A DNA stretch of 64,000 bases from Dehalobacter sp. 12DCB1 (lineage in GTDB: Bacteria > Bacillota > Desulfitobacteriia > Desulfitobacteriales > Syntrophobotulaceae), in NCBI RefSeq assembly GCF_004343605.1, contig NZ_POSF01000001.1, positions 1 to 64,000 on the forward strand, given 5' to 3'. How positions within the stretch are numbered: position 1 is the stretch's first letter; every line of letters starts with the position of its first letter. Made by a program: the position numbers and the translations under genes. Below are positions 47,468-55,508 of the stretch, piece by piece. The notes beneath the pieces are model-generated. The model did not search any database, was not told where the DNA came from, and saw only the letters and a program-made list of their open reading frames with translations.

Positions 47468-48044
47468 TATCACGAATATTCTCATTGTTGGAGTAGGCGG
47501 ACAAGGAACAATCCTTGCGAGTAGAGTACTTGCAGGCGCGGTTCAAATGACTGGCCAGGACGTTAAGGTCTCGGAGATTCACGGGATGGCGCAGCGGGGT
47601 GGAAGTGTGGTTACCCAGGTCAGATACGGCAAAGAAGTCGCCTCCCCGATCATTCCTGAAGGTGAAGCGGATATTATACTCGCTTTTGAGAAGCTGGAGG
47701 CTCTCCGCTGGCTGCCCTATCTGAAAAAGGATGGCAGCATCTTAATCAATGACCAAAGGATCGATCCTATGCCAGTCGTCGTAGGAACGGCGCAATATCC
47801 TTCCGATGTTCTGGATATTATAAAAAAAGAACGCAAAGAAGTCTTCATCATTAATGGTCTTGGGAAAGCCGTCGAAGCCGGCAACGGCAAAGCGGTAAAC
47901 GTAGTTCTGCTGGGACTGCTCGCCAGATATTTGAAAATAGACAAGCAGACGTGGCTTGATGTTATCCGGGAAACGGTCCCTTCCAAACTGCTTGAGGTCA
48001 ATTTGAAAGCTTTCGAAGCGGGCTGGAACAGTTTTGACCGCTGA
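47460..48044 (+). CDS. iorB: Indolepyruvate:ferredoxin oxidoreductase, beta subunit
   Basis: The 194-residue subunit is of the pyruvate ferredoxin oxidoreductase gamma type: ILIVGVGGQGTILASRVLAGA (about 6-26), SEIHGMAQRGGSVVTQVRYG, ADIILAFEKLEALRWLPYL and an IDP-x-PV segment. It pairs with IorA. The ATG at 47460 overlaps the iorA stop (ATGACTGA) with GGTGG just upstream, so the subunits are translationally coupled. Confidence 0.94.
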   Translation: MTDITNILIVGVGGQGTILASRVLAGAVQMTGQDVKVSEIHGMAQRGGSVVTQVRYGKEVASPIIPEGEADIILAFEKLEALRWLPYLKKDGSILINDQRIDPMPVVVGTAQYPSDVLDIIKKERKEVFIINGLGKAVEAGNGKAVNVVLLGLLARYLKIDKQTWLDVIRETVPSKLLEVNLKAFEAGWNSFDR

Positions 48045-48142
48045 GTCATATCTCTGTACAAATGATCGATATGATACTGTTAATAGTCATTATGCTATTG
48101 GCAGTATTTTTTTTGCTTAGGGTTTACGTTATATTCCCTAAC

Positions 48143-48185
48143 CGCTCTTCGGCTACTGCGATTCTTACACGGAGGAAGAAGAGCG
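48143..48185 (+). other. Inverted repeat between iorB and the radical-SAM gene
   Basis: CGCTCTTC (48143-48150) pairs with GAAGAGCG (48178-48185) across 27 bases. It lies about 100 bases after iorB and just upstream of the LexA box. It could end or protect the iorAB transcript; no T-tract follows. Confidence 0.35.
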
Positions 48186-48196
48186 CAGCAACCTTC

Positions 48197-48236
48197 CGAA
48201 CATATGTTTGCTTTATGTATCATTCTGTGCTAGAAT
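48197..48236 (+). promoter_or_regulatory. LexA (SOS) box overlapping the promoter of the radical-SAM gene
   Basis: CGAACATATGTTTG (48197-48210) matches the Gram-positive LexA operator (CGAAC-N4-GTTYG). The -35 TTGCTT (48208-48213) overlaps its right end and is followed by a 17-base spacer and -10 TAGAAT (48231-48236). Transcription would start near 48243, 11 bases before the ATG at 48254. A repressor on this box would block the -35 element. Confidence 0.8.
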
Positions 48237-48253
48237 TAATTTGGGTGATGTGC

Positions 48254-49480
48254 ATGGGTACTCTAGAAAAGCTTGCAGTCCTCGCTGATGGAGCCAAGTA
48301 TGATGTTTCTTGTGCGTCAAGCGGGGTAAACAAGCATAATCAAGGCGGTATCGGCAACTCCAAATCATTTGGTATCTGCCATACCTGGTCTGCCGATGGC
48401 CGTTGTGTTTCGCTTTTAAAGATTCTCCTGACCAACTACTGTATCTATAACTGCAATTACTGCGTCAACCGCAATCAGAATGATATCCCGCGCGCCAGTT
48501 TCACGCCAAGGGAAGTCGCCGACCTGACAATTCAATTCTACAGGCGGAATTATATTGAAGGTCTTTTTTTAAGCTCGGGGATTGAGCACAGTCCAAATCA
48601 TACCATGGAAAGGATTTATCAGGTTCTTGATATTCTGAGACATGAATATCACTTTTACGGATATATTCACGTCAAAGTGATTCCAGGCGCCGATACGGCA
48701 CTGGTTAACAAGACAGGATTGCTCGCCGATAGGATGAGCATCAATATTGAACAACCTACAGAGCAGAGTCTTAAACTCTTGGCACCTCAAAAGACACTGC
48801 CCGTCTTATTTGCGCCGATGAATCAAATTCATCATCAGATAACGCAAAACGCTTCCGAAAGAAAGATTTTCCGGCACGTCCAAAAATTTGTTCCGGCAGG
48901 ACAGTCGACCCAGATGATTGTCGGGGCGAGCAAAGACAGCGATCTTTCTATTATTAAAGCCACAGAAACCCTTTATAACCGTTTTCAATTGAAAAGAGTC
49001 TATTACTCGGCTTATGTTCCTGTTAATGAGGGCCCAAATCTTCCTGCCCTTTCCACTTCTCCGCCTTTGCTTAGAGAACACCGACTCTATCAGGCGGACT
49101 GGTTGCTGAGATTTTACAGCTTTAAAGCGGATGAAATTGTCAATGAACAAAGTCCGTTTTTGGATACCGATCTTGATCCCAAAATTTCCTGGGCGCTTCG
49201 AAACATGCAGTTATTTCCTCTGGAAATCAACCAGGCCTCCTATGAAGAGCTGCTTCGAATTCCTGGGGTAGGCGTCAATTCCGCCCAGAGAATCATTCGG
49301 CAGCGCAGATTAGGTAATATTTGTTATGATCATCTCAAAAAAATGGGTGTGGTTCTTAAGCGCGCTAAATATTTTATCACGTGTCAGGGCTGTTATTACG
49401 GGGGCATCCCTGTAGAAAGCGCCTTGGTTCGCCAGGCTCTGGCACCTGTGGCCAAACCCGTTCAGCTATGTTTGTTCTGA
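48254..49480 (+). CDS. Putative DNA modification/repair radical-SAM protein (TIGR03916-like)
   Basis: The 408-residue protein has a radical-SAM cluster CIYNCNYC (about 75-82) preceded by GICHTWSADGRCVSLLKILLTN, a TIM-barrel middle and a C-terminal helix-hairpin-helix (LLRIPGVGVNSAQRIIRQRR, about 340) typical of DNA binding. The family is annotated as probable DNA repair or modification and usually pairs with the DUF4130-type gene that follows; its substrate is not known. The start at 48254 (MGTLEKLAVLADGAKYD) matches the family N-terminus. The open frame extends 192 bases upstream into a hydrophobic, non-family stretch that also contains the promoter and LexA box. Confidence 0.88.
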   Translation: MGTLEKLAVLADGAKYDVSCASSGVNKHNQGGIGNSKSFGICHTWSADGRCVSLLKILLTNYCIYNCNYCVNRNQNDIPRASFTPREVADLTIQFYRRNYIEGLFLSSGIEHSPNHTMERIYQVLDILRHEYHFYGYIHVKVIPGADTALVNKTGLLADRMSINIEQPTEQSLKLLAPQKTLPVLFAPMNQIHHQITQNASERKIFRHVQKFVPAGQSTQMIVGASKDSDLSIIKATETLYNRFQLKRVYYSAYVPVNEGPNLPALSTSPPLLREHRLYQADWLLRFYSFKADEIVNEQSPFLDTDLDPKISWALRNMQLFPLEINQASYEELLRIPGVGVNSAQRIIRQRRLGNICYDHLKKMGVVLKRAKYFITCQGCYYGGIPVESALVRQALAPVAKPVQLCLF

Positions 49481-49494
49481 TTCATTCTCTAAAC

Positions 49495-49526
49495 AATAGG
49501 ATATTTTAGGGTTGACAAGGTACTAG
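49495..49526 (+). repeat. Dispersed 32-bp repeat, copy with AAGGTACTAG core
   Basis: Sits in the 77-base gap between the radical-SAM gene and its partner. It differs from the copy at 33792-33823 (opposite strand) at only 4 of 32 positions. Shared parts are ATAGGATATTTT, GGTTGA and AAGGTACT. It contains TTGACA, so it might also serve as a -35 box. Confidence 0.6.
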
Positions 49527-49557
49527 GAATCTTCCGAAGAATGAGGGACTGTTGAAA

Positions 49558-50301
49558 ATGGATTATCTATATGACGGAAGCTTCGACGGTTTGCTGACTT
49601 CAATATATTACAGCTATTATGAACAAAAAGCCCAGGGAATCTATCCTGAGGCTTCGTATCAGTTCAATATGTTCACTCCATCTACAATTATCCGAAGTGA
49701 TCCTGTGCTTGCCGCTAGGGTTTATGATGCAATAGACAAAAAAATTTCTGTTTACTCCTTAATGCAGATCTATTATGTATACCTCTCGAATAATACCGCT
49801 AAAGAGAACTTCATCTTAAAATACCTTCAGCTTGGCTTTCAATTAGGTCCGAAAATTGACAGCGTTCATTCTCATCCTAAGGTATTGCCGATCCGGCAAA
49901 CAGCCAAGAAAGTATCTTTTGAAGCAGAGCGCTTTTTGGGGCTGCTTCGCTTTACGGATACCGGCAGTTATCTTTATGCGGTTCTGGAGCCGGATCATAA
50001 TATATCAGTTCTCCTGGCCGACCATTTTGCCGACAGGCTAGCAGGTGAACGTTTCATTATTCATGACAAAAAAAGAAATCTTGCGATCATCTGCAATCAA
50101 AAAGAATGGTACCTTTCGGATTTTTCCGGGAAAGCAGCTATTCCTGATTCAGAGACAGAACAATTCTATCAGGAGCTCTGGGCTAAATATTTTACCCGCA
50201 TCAGCATTGAAAACCGCAAAAATAAAAAGCTCCAATCTCATTTTGTCCCCCAGCGCTATCGGCATAATCTGGTGGAATTCCGGAAATCAGAACTATTTTA
50301 A
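49558..50301 (+). CDS. DUF4130 / TIGR03915-like DNA metabolism protein
   Basis: The 247-residue partner of the radical-SAM protein opens MDYLYDGSFDGLLTSIYYSYY. It carries the family's LLRFTDTGSYLYAVLEPDHNISVLLADHFADRL and ends HFVPQRYRHNLVEF. In some bacteria this domain is fused to a uracil-DNA-glycosylase-like domain, which points to base-lesion repair; the biochemical role is unknown. The ATG at 49558 follows GAGGG by 10 bases; TTG at 49552 is an alternative. Probably transcribed from the LexA-controlled promoter upstream. Confidence 0.86.
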   Translation: MDYLYDGSFDGLLTSIYYSYYEQKAQGIYPEASYQFNMFTPSTIIRSDPVLAARVYDAIDKKISVYSLMQIYYVYLSNNTAKENFILKYLQLGFQLGPKIDSVHSHPKVLPIRQTAKKVSFEAERFLGLLRFTDTGSYLYAVLEPDHNISVLLADHFADRLAGERFIIHDKKRNLAIICNQKEWYLSDFSGKAAIPDSETEQFYQELWAKYFTRISIENRKNKKLQSHFVPQRYRHNLVEFRKSELF

Positions 50302-50307
50302 GTCTCA

Positions 50308-51027
50308 TCAATTCATCAAATCATTGTAATGTTCTTTCAACCAATTTTTCCACTTTCTATAGTCCGGCAGATAATGTTCTACAAACGACCAGAATTCCTT
50401 GGAATGATTCATGTACTTTAGATGAGCCAATTCATGAATAATCACATAAGCCGCAACCTGGTTTGGTGCCATGATAATGCGCCAATTTAAGTTAATGTAT
50501 CCTTTGCTTGAGCAGCTTCCCCATTTTGTTTTTTGATCCTTAATTCTAAGTTTTTGGTAGGTAATATCCAGCTGTCTGGCATAATATTCGACCTGTTCAG
50601 GAAGAAGCTTTTGGGCCTGCCGGATATACCATTCTTCCAATATCTTTTTGGTTGACTGACTTTTCTTCTCTTTTAATAATCCCGGTGGGACGGTTACAAC
50701 GATCCTGCTTCCAATAAACGATGCTGATCCGGGTCCGGCCTTTTCTTCGATCAGTAGAGGATAATGCCTCCCCCTGTACAGTAGTTTTTCACCTGAAACA
50801 TATTCCTTCGCAGCAGTTTTCCCTTCTGCTGGATTTTGCTTTTCGATGTGCTTCAATATCAGTTCTTTATTGCTTTCCAGATATCGTCTAGCCTGGGTGA
50901 AAGTAATTTCGGCAGGAACAGAAACCTTTAACTTCTGATGTTTGATGGTAACAATCAGTCTTTTTGCTTTGCTGCTTTTTCGAAGCTCATATTCAATTTG
51001 CCTTTTGCCTATACTAAGGTATTCCAT
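50308..51027 (-). CDS. YgjP-type zinc metallopeptidase (DUF45)
   Basis: The 239-residue protein has an N-terminal beta-rich half (YELRKSSKAKRLIVTIKHQKLKVSVP in segments). The C-terminal metallopeptidase core has KTKWGSCSSKGYINLNWRIIMAP, then HELAHLKYMNHSKEFW (HExxH plus third histidine) near residue 195. Family members are cytoplasmic and of unknown substrate. The start is ATG at 51027 or GTG at 51039, both with plausible ribosome binding sites. It is convergent with the DUF4130 gene, 6 bases apart. Confidence 0.88.
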   Translation of the reverse strand: MEYLSIGKRQIEYELRKSSKAKRLIVTIKHQKLKVSVPAEITFTQARRYLESNKELILKHIEKQNPAEGKTAAKEYVSGEKLLYRGRHYPLLIEEKAGPGSASFIGSRIVVTVPPGLLKEKKSQSTKKILEEWYIRQAQKLLPEQVEYYARQLDITYQKLRIKDQKTKWGSCSSKGYINLNWRIIMAPNQVAAYVIIHELAHLKYMNHSKEFWSFVEHYLPDYRKWKNWLKEHYNDLMN

Positions 51028-51182
51028 TTTGCCTTCCACTTTACTCCCGAAAATAATGATATTGCCCTGTGCAAAAAATCAAGCAAGACTATTTTACTAC
51101 GACTGAGGGGAAAAAAGAAACCTATACGCCAATAAATATTATCTGAATATATCTTTTATTTGTATTTCCGTTCATAATCTCG

Positions 51183-52676
51183 TCATACCGTCCGATAGGT
51201 CGCCTGGCTGACTGCCACTTTCCATCCGCTCAGGCATTGCTGACGCTCAGATTCGGTGATGTTCGAAGCAAAAATAAGGCGCTCTTTACTGAGGCCTTTC
51301 AGCTCTTCCTTGTCCTTCCAGTATCCGGCTGCCAAACCTGCCAGGTATGCTGCTCCCAAAGCCGTAACCTCGCAAATTTCTGACCGTTCAACCGGGATCC
51401 CGCTGAGATCCGCCTGAAACTGCAGCAGGAAATTATTATCAGCTGCACCGCCGTCTACTTTCAAGGCCTTAAGAGGGATATCGGTATCCTTAGCCATTGC
51501 CGTAAGAACATCATTTGTCTGATAAGCAATGCTCTCCAGCGCGGCTCTTACAAGGTGAAAACGGTTTGTGCCCCGAGTAAGTCCGGTCACTATACCACGG
51601 GCATGCATATCCCAGTACGGTGCACCGAGTCCGACGAAGGCTGGAACAATATAGACGCCATTCGTATCTTTGACCTGAGTTGCATAATATTCGCTTTCAG
51701 CAGAAGTTTTCAGCAATCCAAGTTCATCACGAAGCCACTGAATGACTGCTCCGCCAATAAATACACTGCCCTCCAGCGCGTATTCCACCTCGTTATCAAT
51801 TCCCCAGGCAATTGTCGTAAGCAGTTTATTTTGAGACCGGATTATATTTCTACCAGTATGCATCAGGATAAAACAACCTGTACCGTAGGTATTTTTGACC
51901 ATTCCTTCTGTAAAGCAGGCCTGCCCAAAAAGTGCAGCTTGCTGATCACCAGCTATGCCCGCTATCGGTATTTCAGCGCCAAATATTGAAGAATCTGTTA
52001 CACCGTAGCAGCGGCTGCTCGGACAGACTTCCGGCAGTAGTCGTCTGGGTATGTTCAGATAAGATAATATTTTATCATCCCACGCTAGTTCCCTGATATT
52101 ATAGAGCATGGTCCGGGAGGCATTACTGTAATCCGTAATATGCAGCCGGCCCTTGGTAAGGTTCCAGACGAGCCAGCTATCTATTGTGCCAAAAAGCAAA
52201 TCCCCATTTTCAGCCATCGTCTGGCCATCCGGAATATGATCAAGGATCCAGCGGATTTTTGTTCCGGAAAAATAAGCGTCCGCAACAAGGCCAGTCACAT
52301 CTGATATATACTCGTTTAAAGTACTGTTCAGTATCTGCTCGCAAAGTTCCGTCGTTCTACGGCATTGCCAGACAATCGCATGATAGACAGGTTTGCCGGT
52401 GAAACGGTTCCAAACCACAGTTGTCTCCCTTTGATTTGCTATCCCTAGCCCAACAATATCATCCGGATCTATGTTCGTCTGATCCAGCACCTCTCTGATA
52501 GCAGCCAGCTGGGTGTCCCAGACTTCTAAAGGATCATGTTCAACCCACCCCGGGAACGGATAGATCTGGGTAAACTCTTTTTGGACTTTGCCTACAATCA
52601 TTCCTTCATGGTTATAAACGACAGCCCGTGAGCTTGTTGTCCCCTGATCGAGCGCAATAATATATTTTTGGACCAT
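51183..52676 (-). CDS. glpK: Glycerol kinase
   Basis: Phosphorylates glycerol to glycerol 3-phosphate. The 497-residue protein has the FGGY signatures [17 protein letters not shown] (about 4-20), [25 protein letters not shown] segments, [24 protein letters not shown] and [19 protein letters not shown]. The start is ATG at 52676 with GGAGG upstream; the longer frame adds nothing conserved. No glpF or glpD is adjacent. Confidence 0.96.
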   Translation of the reverse strand: MVQKYIIALDQGTTSSRAVVYNHEGMIVGKVQKEFTQIYPFPGWVEHDPLEVWDTQLAAIREVLDQTNIDPDDIVGLGIANQRETTVVWNRFTGKPVYHAIVWQCRRTTELCEQILNSTLNEYISDVTGLVADAYFSGTKIRWILDHIPDGQTMAENGDLLFGTIDSWLVWNLTKGRLHITDYSNASRTMLYNIRELAWDDKILSYLNIPRRLLPEVCPSSRCYGVTDSSIFGAEIPIAGIAGDQQAALFGQACFTEGMVKNTYGTGCFILMHTGRNIIRSQNKLLTTIAWGIDNEVEYALEGSVFIGGAVIQWLRDELGLLKTSAESEYYATQVKDTNGVYIVPAFVGLGAPYWDMHARGIVTGLTRGTNRFHLVRAALESIAYQTNDVLTAMAKDTDIPLKALKVDGGAADNNFLLQFQADLSGIPVERSEICEVTALGAAYLAGLAAGYWKDKEELKGLSKERLIFASNITESERQQCLSGWKVAVSQATYRTV

Positions 52677-52853
52677 TTGTGTTCCTCCATTAACCAGTTC
52701 ATTAATGAGCCAAAGCCCGAATACTTTCCGCAAATAATTTTATTATACTATAATTAATGAGAAAACAGGCCAAAATAGTTCCAATCAGTGCCCGATTAAG
52801 CTGAATAGATGAACACGGCAACCAGAATTATCTGAGGAAAGAAGTGTTAGGCT

Positions 52854-53504
52854 ATGCAAAATTGGCAGGAAAAAGCAGCCATACTTGTTGATAAGTATGT
52901 AGCTCCTCAAGGAGTTCATGACAAACGCATCCTGAACGCCATTAAAAAAATCCCCAGACATTTGTTCATTCCTGAAGATTTATGGCCCTACAGTTATAAT
53001 GATGAACCGCTTCCGATTGGAGAGAAGCAGACAATCTCCCAGCCCTTTATTGTCGCTAAAATGACCGAACTATTGGCTTTGGAACCTGGCGACAAAGTCC
53101 TTGAAATAGGTACGGGTTCCGGATATCAGTCTGCTTTGCTTGCCCAGATGGGTATGGCCGTGACAACCATCGAAAGAATCGAAGCGCTCGCCCTTAAAGT
53201 TCGAATATTATTTGAACAGCTGAACTATCCGATCTGCAGTATTATTGCTGACGGCCGAAATGGCTATGAACCGAATGCACCGTACCGGGGACTCATTGTA
53301 ACGGCAGCAGCACCAGTCATTGAACATTCCTGGCTTGAACAACTCGATGTCGGAGGGAAAATCGTTGTCCCGCTTGAGGCTGATGAAGGGCTAGCCTGTC
53401 AGCGTTTACTGGTTAGACAAAAGACCAGTACAAATCCCGAAGGCTATATTGACAACTGGGATGACTACTGCCGCTTTGTACCACTGCTCTCTGGGACAGA
53501 ATAG
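52854..53504 (+). CDS. pcm: Protein-L-isoaspartate O-methyltransferase
   Basis: Repairs isoaspartyl residues in aged proteins using SAM. The 216-residue protein has PRHLFIPEDLWPYSYNDEPLPIGEKQTISQPFIVAKMTELL in successive segments (the PIG-x-x-QTISQP substrate motif), the SAM loop VLEIGTGSGYQSALLA (about 82-97) and IIADGRNGYEPNAPYRGLIVTAAAP. It is divergent from glpK with a 177-base shared upstream region. Confidence 0.94.
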   Translation: MQNWQEKAAILVDKYVAPQGVHDKRILNAIKKIPRHLFIPEDLWPYSYNDEPLPIGEKQTISQPFIVAKMTELLALEPGDKVLEIGTGSGYQSALLAQMGMAVTTIERIEALALKVRILFEQLNYPICSIIADGRNGYEPNAPYRGLIVTAAAPVIEHSWLEQLDVGGKIVVPLEADEGLACQRLLVRQKTSTNPEGYIDNWDDYCRFVPLLSGTE

Positions 53505-53536
53505 CAGCGGGGACAAAGGATACTCTTCCCACCGGT

Positions 53537-54001
53537 CTATTTTCCGTACTTAAGCAGCCTCTTAGTGGCAAATTCTATCCATTTGCTGTCCGGCTGTCCA
53601 TAATTGCTGTAAGGATGAATAGCGATCCCTCCTCTGGGACTAAATTCTCCTATAACCTCGATGTATCTGGGTTCAAGCAGTCGGATCAGGTCCTTCATGA
53701 TGATATTAACGACATCTTCGTGGAAATCTCCATGGTTTCGGAAACTAAAAAGATATAGCTTCAACGATTTGCTTTCTACTAATTTTTGATCCGGAATGTA
53801 ATTGATGATCATCGTTCCAAAATCCGGCTGGCCGGTAATCGGACACAAGCTGGTAAATTCAGGGCAATTTAAACGGACAAAATAGTCATTATCGGGATGC
53901 TTGTTAGCAAAGCTCTCCAGTATGGCCGGATCATAGTCAAAAACATAGTACGTTTGTCCCGATCCTAGAAGTGACAGACCCTCAGTTTCCTTGTTTTTCA
54001 T
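53537..54001 (-). CDS. queF: NADPH-dependent 7-cyano-7-deazaguanine reductase
   Basis: Reduces preQ0 to preQ1 in queuosine synthesis. The 154-residue unimodular protein shows the catalytic [19 protein letters not shown] (nucleophile Cys about 55), the [16 protein letters not shown] motif, [13 protein letters not shown] (substrate Glu) and [10 protein letters not shown]. It overlaps the upstream transporter gene by 20 bases and lies in the same transcript behind the preQ1 element. Confidence 0.95.
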   Translation of the reverse strand: MKNKETEGLSLLGSGQTYYVFDYDPAILESFANKHPDNDYFVRLNCPEFTSLCPITGQPDFGTMIINYIPDQKLVESKSLKLYLFSFRNHGDFHEDVVNIIMKDLIRLLEPRYIEVIGEFSPRGGIAIHPYSNYGQPDSKWIEFATKRLLKYGK

Positions 54002-54530
54002 TTCCGGTAACCTCCCAGCGGTTCTTAATCATAAACAGAATGCTTATTCCAAGCACTTGCATCAGACTCTTAACAGCAAACTGTCCGAGTACTGCATTCG
54101 GCACAAAATCCCAGGTCAGGATGCCTGAAATAAGCGGGGACAGACCAATTAATATAAAAACTACACTATCAAGAAAACTGCTGACAATCCCGCTCGCAAA
54201 CACTTTGCGCAGGAAAGATCCTTTAAGCCTTGTATAAATTTCCGTATCTGCCGACTCCGAGATCAAAAAGGAAATGGCTGAAGCTATAGTAATGGTTAAA
54301 GTATCTCCGAGAAATTTGGAGGAAACAGCCGATAGGACAAGAGCCGTGATAATCGCCAGATAAGCAGTTTTTCGCCCATACTTGCGCTGGATAATATCCC
54401 TAAGTACCAGTGTCACCCCGATAAGCCAACTTCCGTAAGGAATTAAAAACGGTCCTACCTGCAAAGGTACCAGCGCTGCAGTAATAATATTCGCAATAAT
54501 GATGGCAGCTAAATAAAGAATAAGCAACAT
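53982..54530 (-). CDS. Queuosine precursor transporter (VUT family)
   Basis: The 182-residue membrane protein has about five to six helices. It opens [20 protein letters not shown] and has [26 protein letters not shown] plus a middle segment [21 protein letters not shown], features of YhhQ/VUT proteins that import preQ0/preQ1. ATG at 54530 follows AGGAG. A longer frame would start inside the terminator at 54601-54622 and is therefore unlikely. Coupling to queF and the upstream riboswitch support the substrate assignment. Confidence 0.86.
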   Translation of the reverse strand: MLLILYLAAIIIANIITAALVPLQVGPFLIPYGSWLIGVTLVLRDIIQRKYGRKTAYLAIITALVLSAVSSKFLGDTLTITIASAISFLISESADTEIYTRLKGSFLRKVFASGIVSSFLDSVVFILIGLSPLISGILTWDFVPNAVLGQFAVKSLMQVLGISILFMIKNRWEVTGNEKQGN

Positions 54531-54599
54531 TATTTTTCTCCTAATAATAAATAATGATACGAAGGTTTGCCACCGCTTGCCGTCCATGGATGTTAAAAA

Positions 54600-54622
54600 T
54601 AAAAAGGGCATGTAACTGCCCT
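54600..54622 (-). terminator. Intrinsic terminator in the queuosine leader
   Basis: AGGGCA / TGCCCT stem (54617-54622 with 54605-54610, 6-base loop) followed by TTTTATTTTT on the minus strand, 70 bases upstream of the transporter start. This is the expected expression platform of the riboswitch just upstream. Confidence 0.8.
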
Positions 54623-54625
54623 AAA

Positions 54626-54684
54626 ACTACCAGACGATAGGTTCCCTAGTTTTGTTTAGAGACAGGATGGATGACGAACTGTCT
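54626..54684 (-). promoter_or_regulatory. Candidate preQ1-I riboswitch controlling the transporter-queF operon
   Basis: On the minus strand AGACAG (54684-54679) pairs with CTGTCT (54665-54660) around a 13-base loop starting TTCG. An A-rich strand TAAACAAAACTAGG follows directly. This order (short stem, C-rich loop, AAACAAAAC-type tail) is that of class I preQ1 aptamers; the tail closely resembles the Thermoanaerobacter example. Downstream, AAAACTA can pair with TAGTTTT as an antiterminator before the terminator. The pseudoknot pairing could not be assigned fully. Confidence 0.6.
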
Positions 54685-54698
54685 TATTAAGTTATGGT

Positions 54699-55412
54699 TT
54701 AATCAATGTCGGTAAATGGCGAGGATGCAAATAGCTTGCAGCTGTCTCCTCGATAATAAGTAATTCCCATCCCGATTGGCTTATCCTGTGAATTAAATAA
54801 TCTTTGCTCAACAACCAGAAGTGGGAGAGCATTGTACAGGGATAAGTATTTTGATATTTGTTCATCAGGGGTTTGAGCAGAAATTGTTAATTCTTTCTTA
54901 ATCGCAAATAGAGAAGTATATCGAGAAACAATTTCCGGGAAAGTTCTGTATTTGATTTCTTTTTCAACGATAGGCATTCCCTTGTAGTAAATCAGGTATT
55001 TTTCATCATACGCAACTGCTTCTCCATTGCTGTAATGAATCCGTTTGACCATAATTATTTTTTTATTTCGGGGTATATTCAGACTGTCAATGAGTTTTGG
55101 TGTCGGCAGGATAATTTTAACCTCAATCAGCTTGGTCGTATCGATGGTGCTAATCAGATTCGCCATCTCGTTGTAATATAGAATGTATTTTTTGGAATCC
55201 GGCTCGTTCACAAAGCTTCCCTTGCCAGGGATAGAGGTAATATATCCTTCATTCACTAAGATTGCCAGACCCTTGCGGACCGTCATCCGGCTCACGCCAT
55301 AGGTCTCGCACAATGAATTTTCTGAAGGAATCGCATCTCCTGGCTTCAAAACGCCCTCTTTAATTTTTTTCTTTATCTCTTCAATGATATGTTGATAGAT
55401 TGGTAATTCCAT
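54699..55412 (-). CDS. GntR-family regulator, HutC subfamily (UTRA domain)
   Basis: The 237-residue regulator has a winged helix (about 5-70; KPGDAIPSENSLCETYGVSRMTVRKGLAILVNEGYI in segments) and a UTRA ligand-binding domain. The latter includes MVKRIHYSNGEAVAYDEKYL and a terminal MGITYYRGDSCKLFA. ATG at 55412 follows GAGGAG by 7 bases; an upstream TTG is in frame. It neighbours the corrinoid activator and C1 genes, whose promoters carry TTGTATATACAA-type sites, the kind of operator bound by this subfamily. The ligand is unknown. Confidence 0.9.
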   Translation of the reverse strand: MELPIYQHIIEEIKKKIKEGVLKPGDAIPSENSLCETYGVSRMTVRKGLAILVNEGYITSIPGKGSFVNEPDSKKYILYYNEMANLISTIDTTKLIEVKIILPTPKLIDSLNIPRNKKIIMVKRIHYSNGEAVAYDEKYLIYYKGMPIVEKEIKYRTFPEIVSRYTSLFAIKKELTISAQTPDEQISKYLSLYNALPLLVVEQRLFNSQDKPIGMGITYYRGDSCKLFASSPFTDID

Positions 55413-55508
55413 CTTCTTACTCCTCGGCAATTATTTAGCTATCCTATATTATACATAAGAACAGATTAATAAATCCATCAATATTTTTTAAGCCTTATAT
55501 TACTTTCT

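Noticed and set aside
48062..48253. Hydrophobic N-terminal extension of the radical-SAM frame, possible membrane anchor or leader peptide
   Set aside because: It lies upstream of the LexA box and predicted promoter, has no ribosome binding site, and the conserved protein begins at 48254.
54531..54611. Longer N-terminus of the queuosine-precursor transporter
   Set aside because: The extension would start inside the intrinsic terminator; ATG at 54530 has a good ribosome binding site and begins the first membrane helix.
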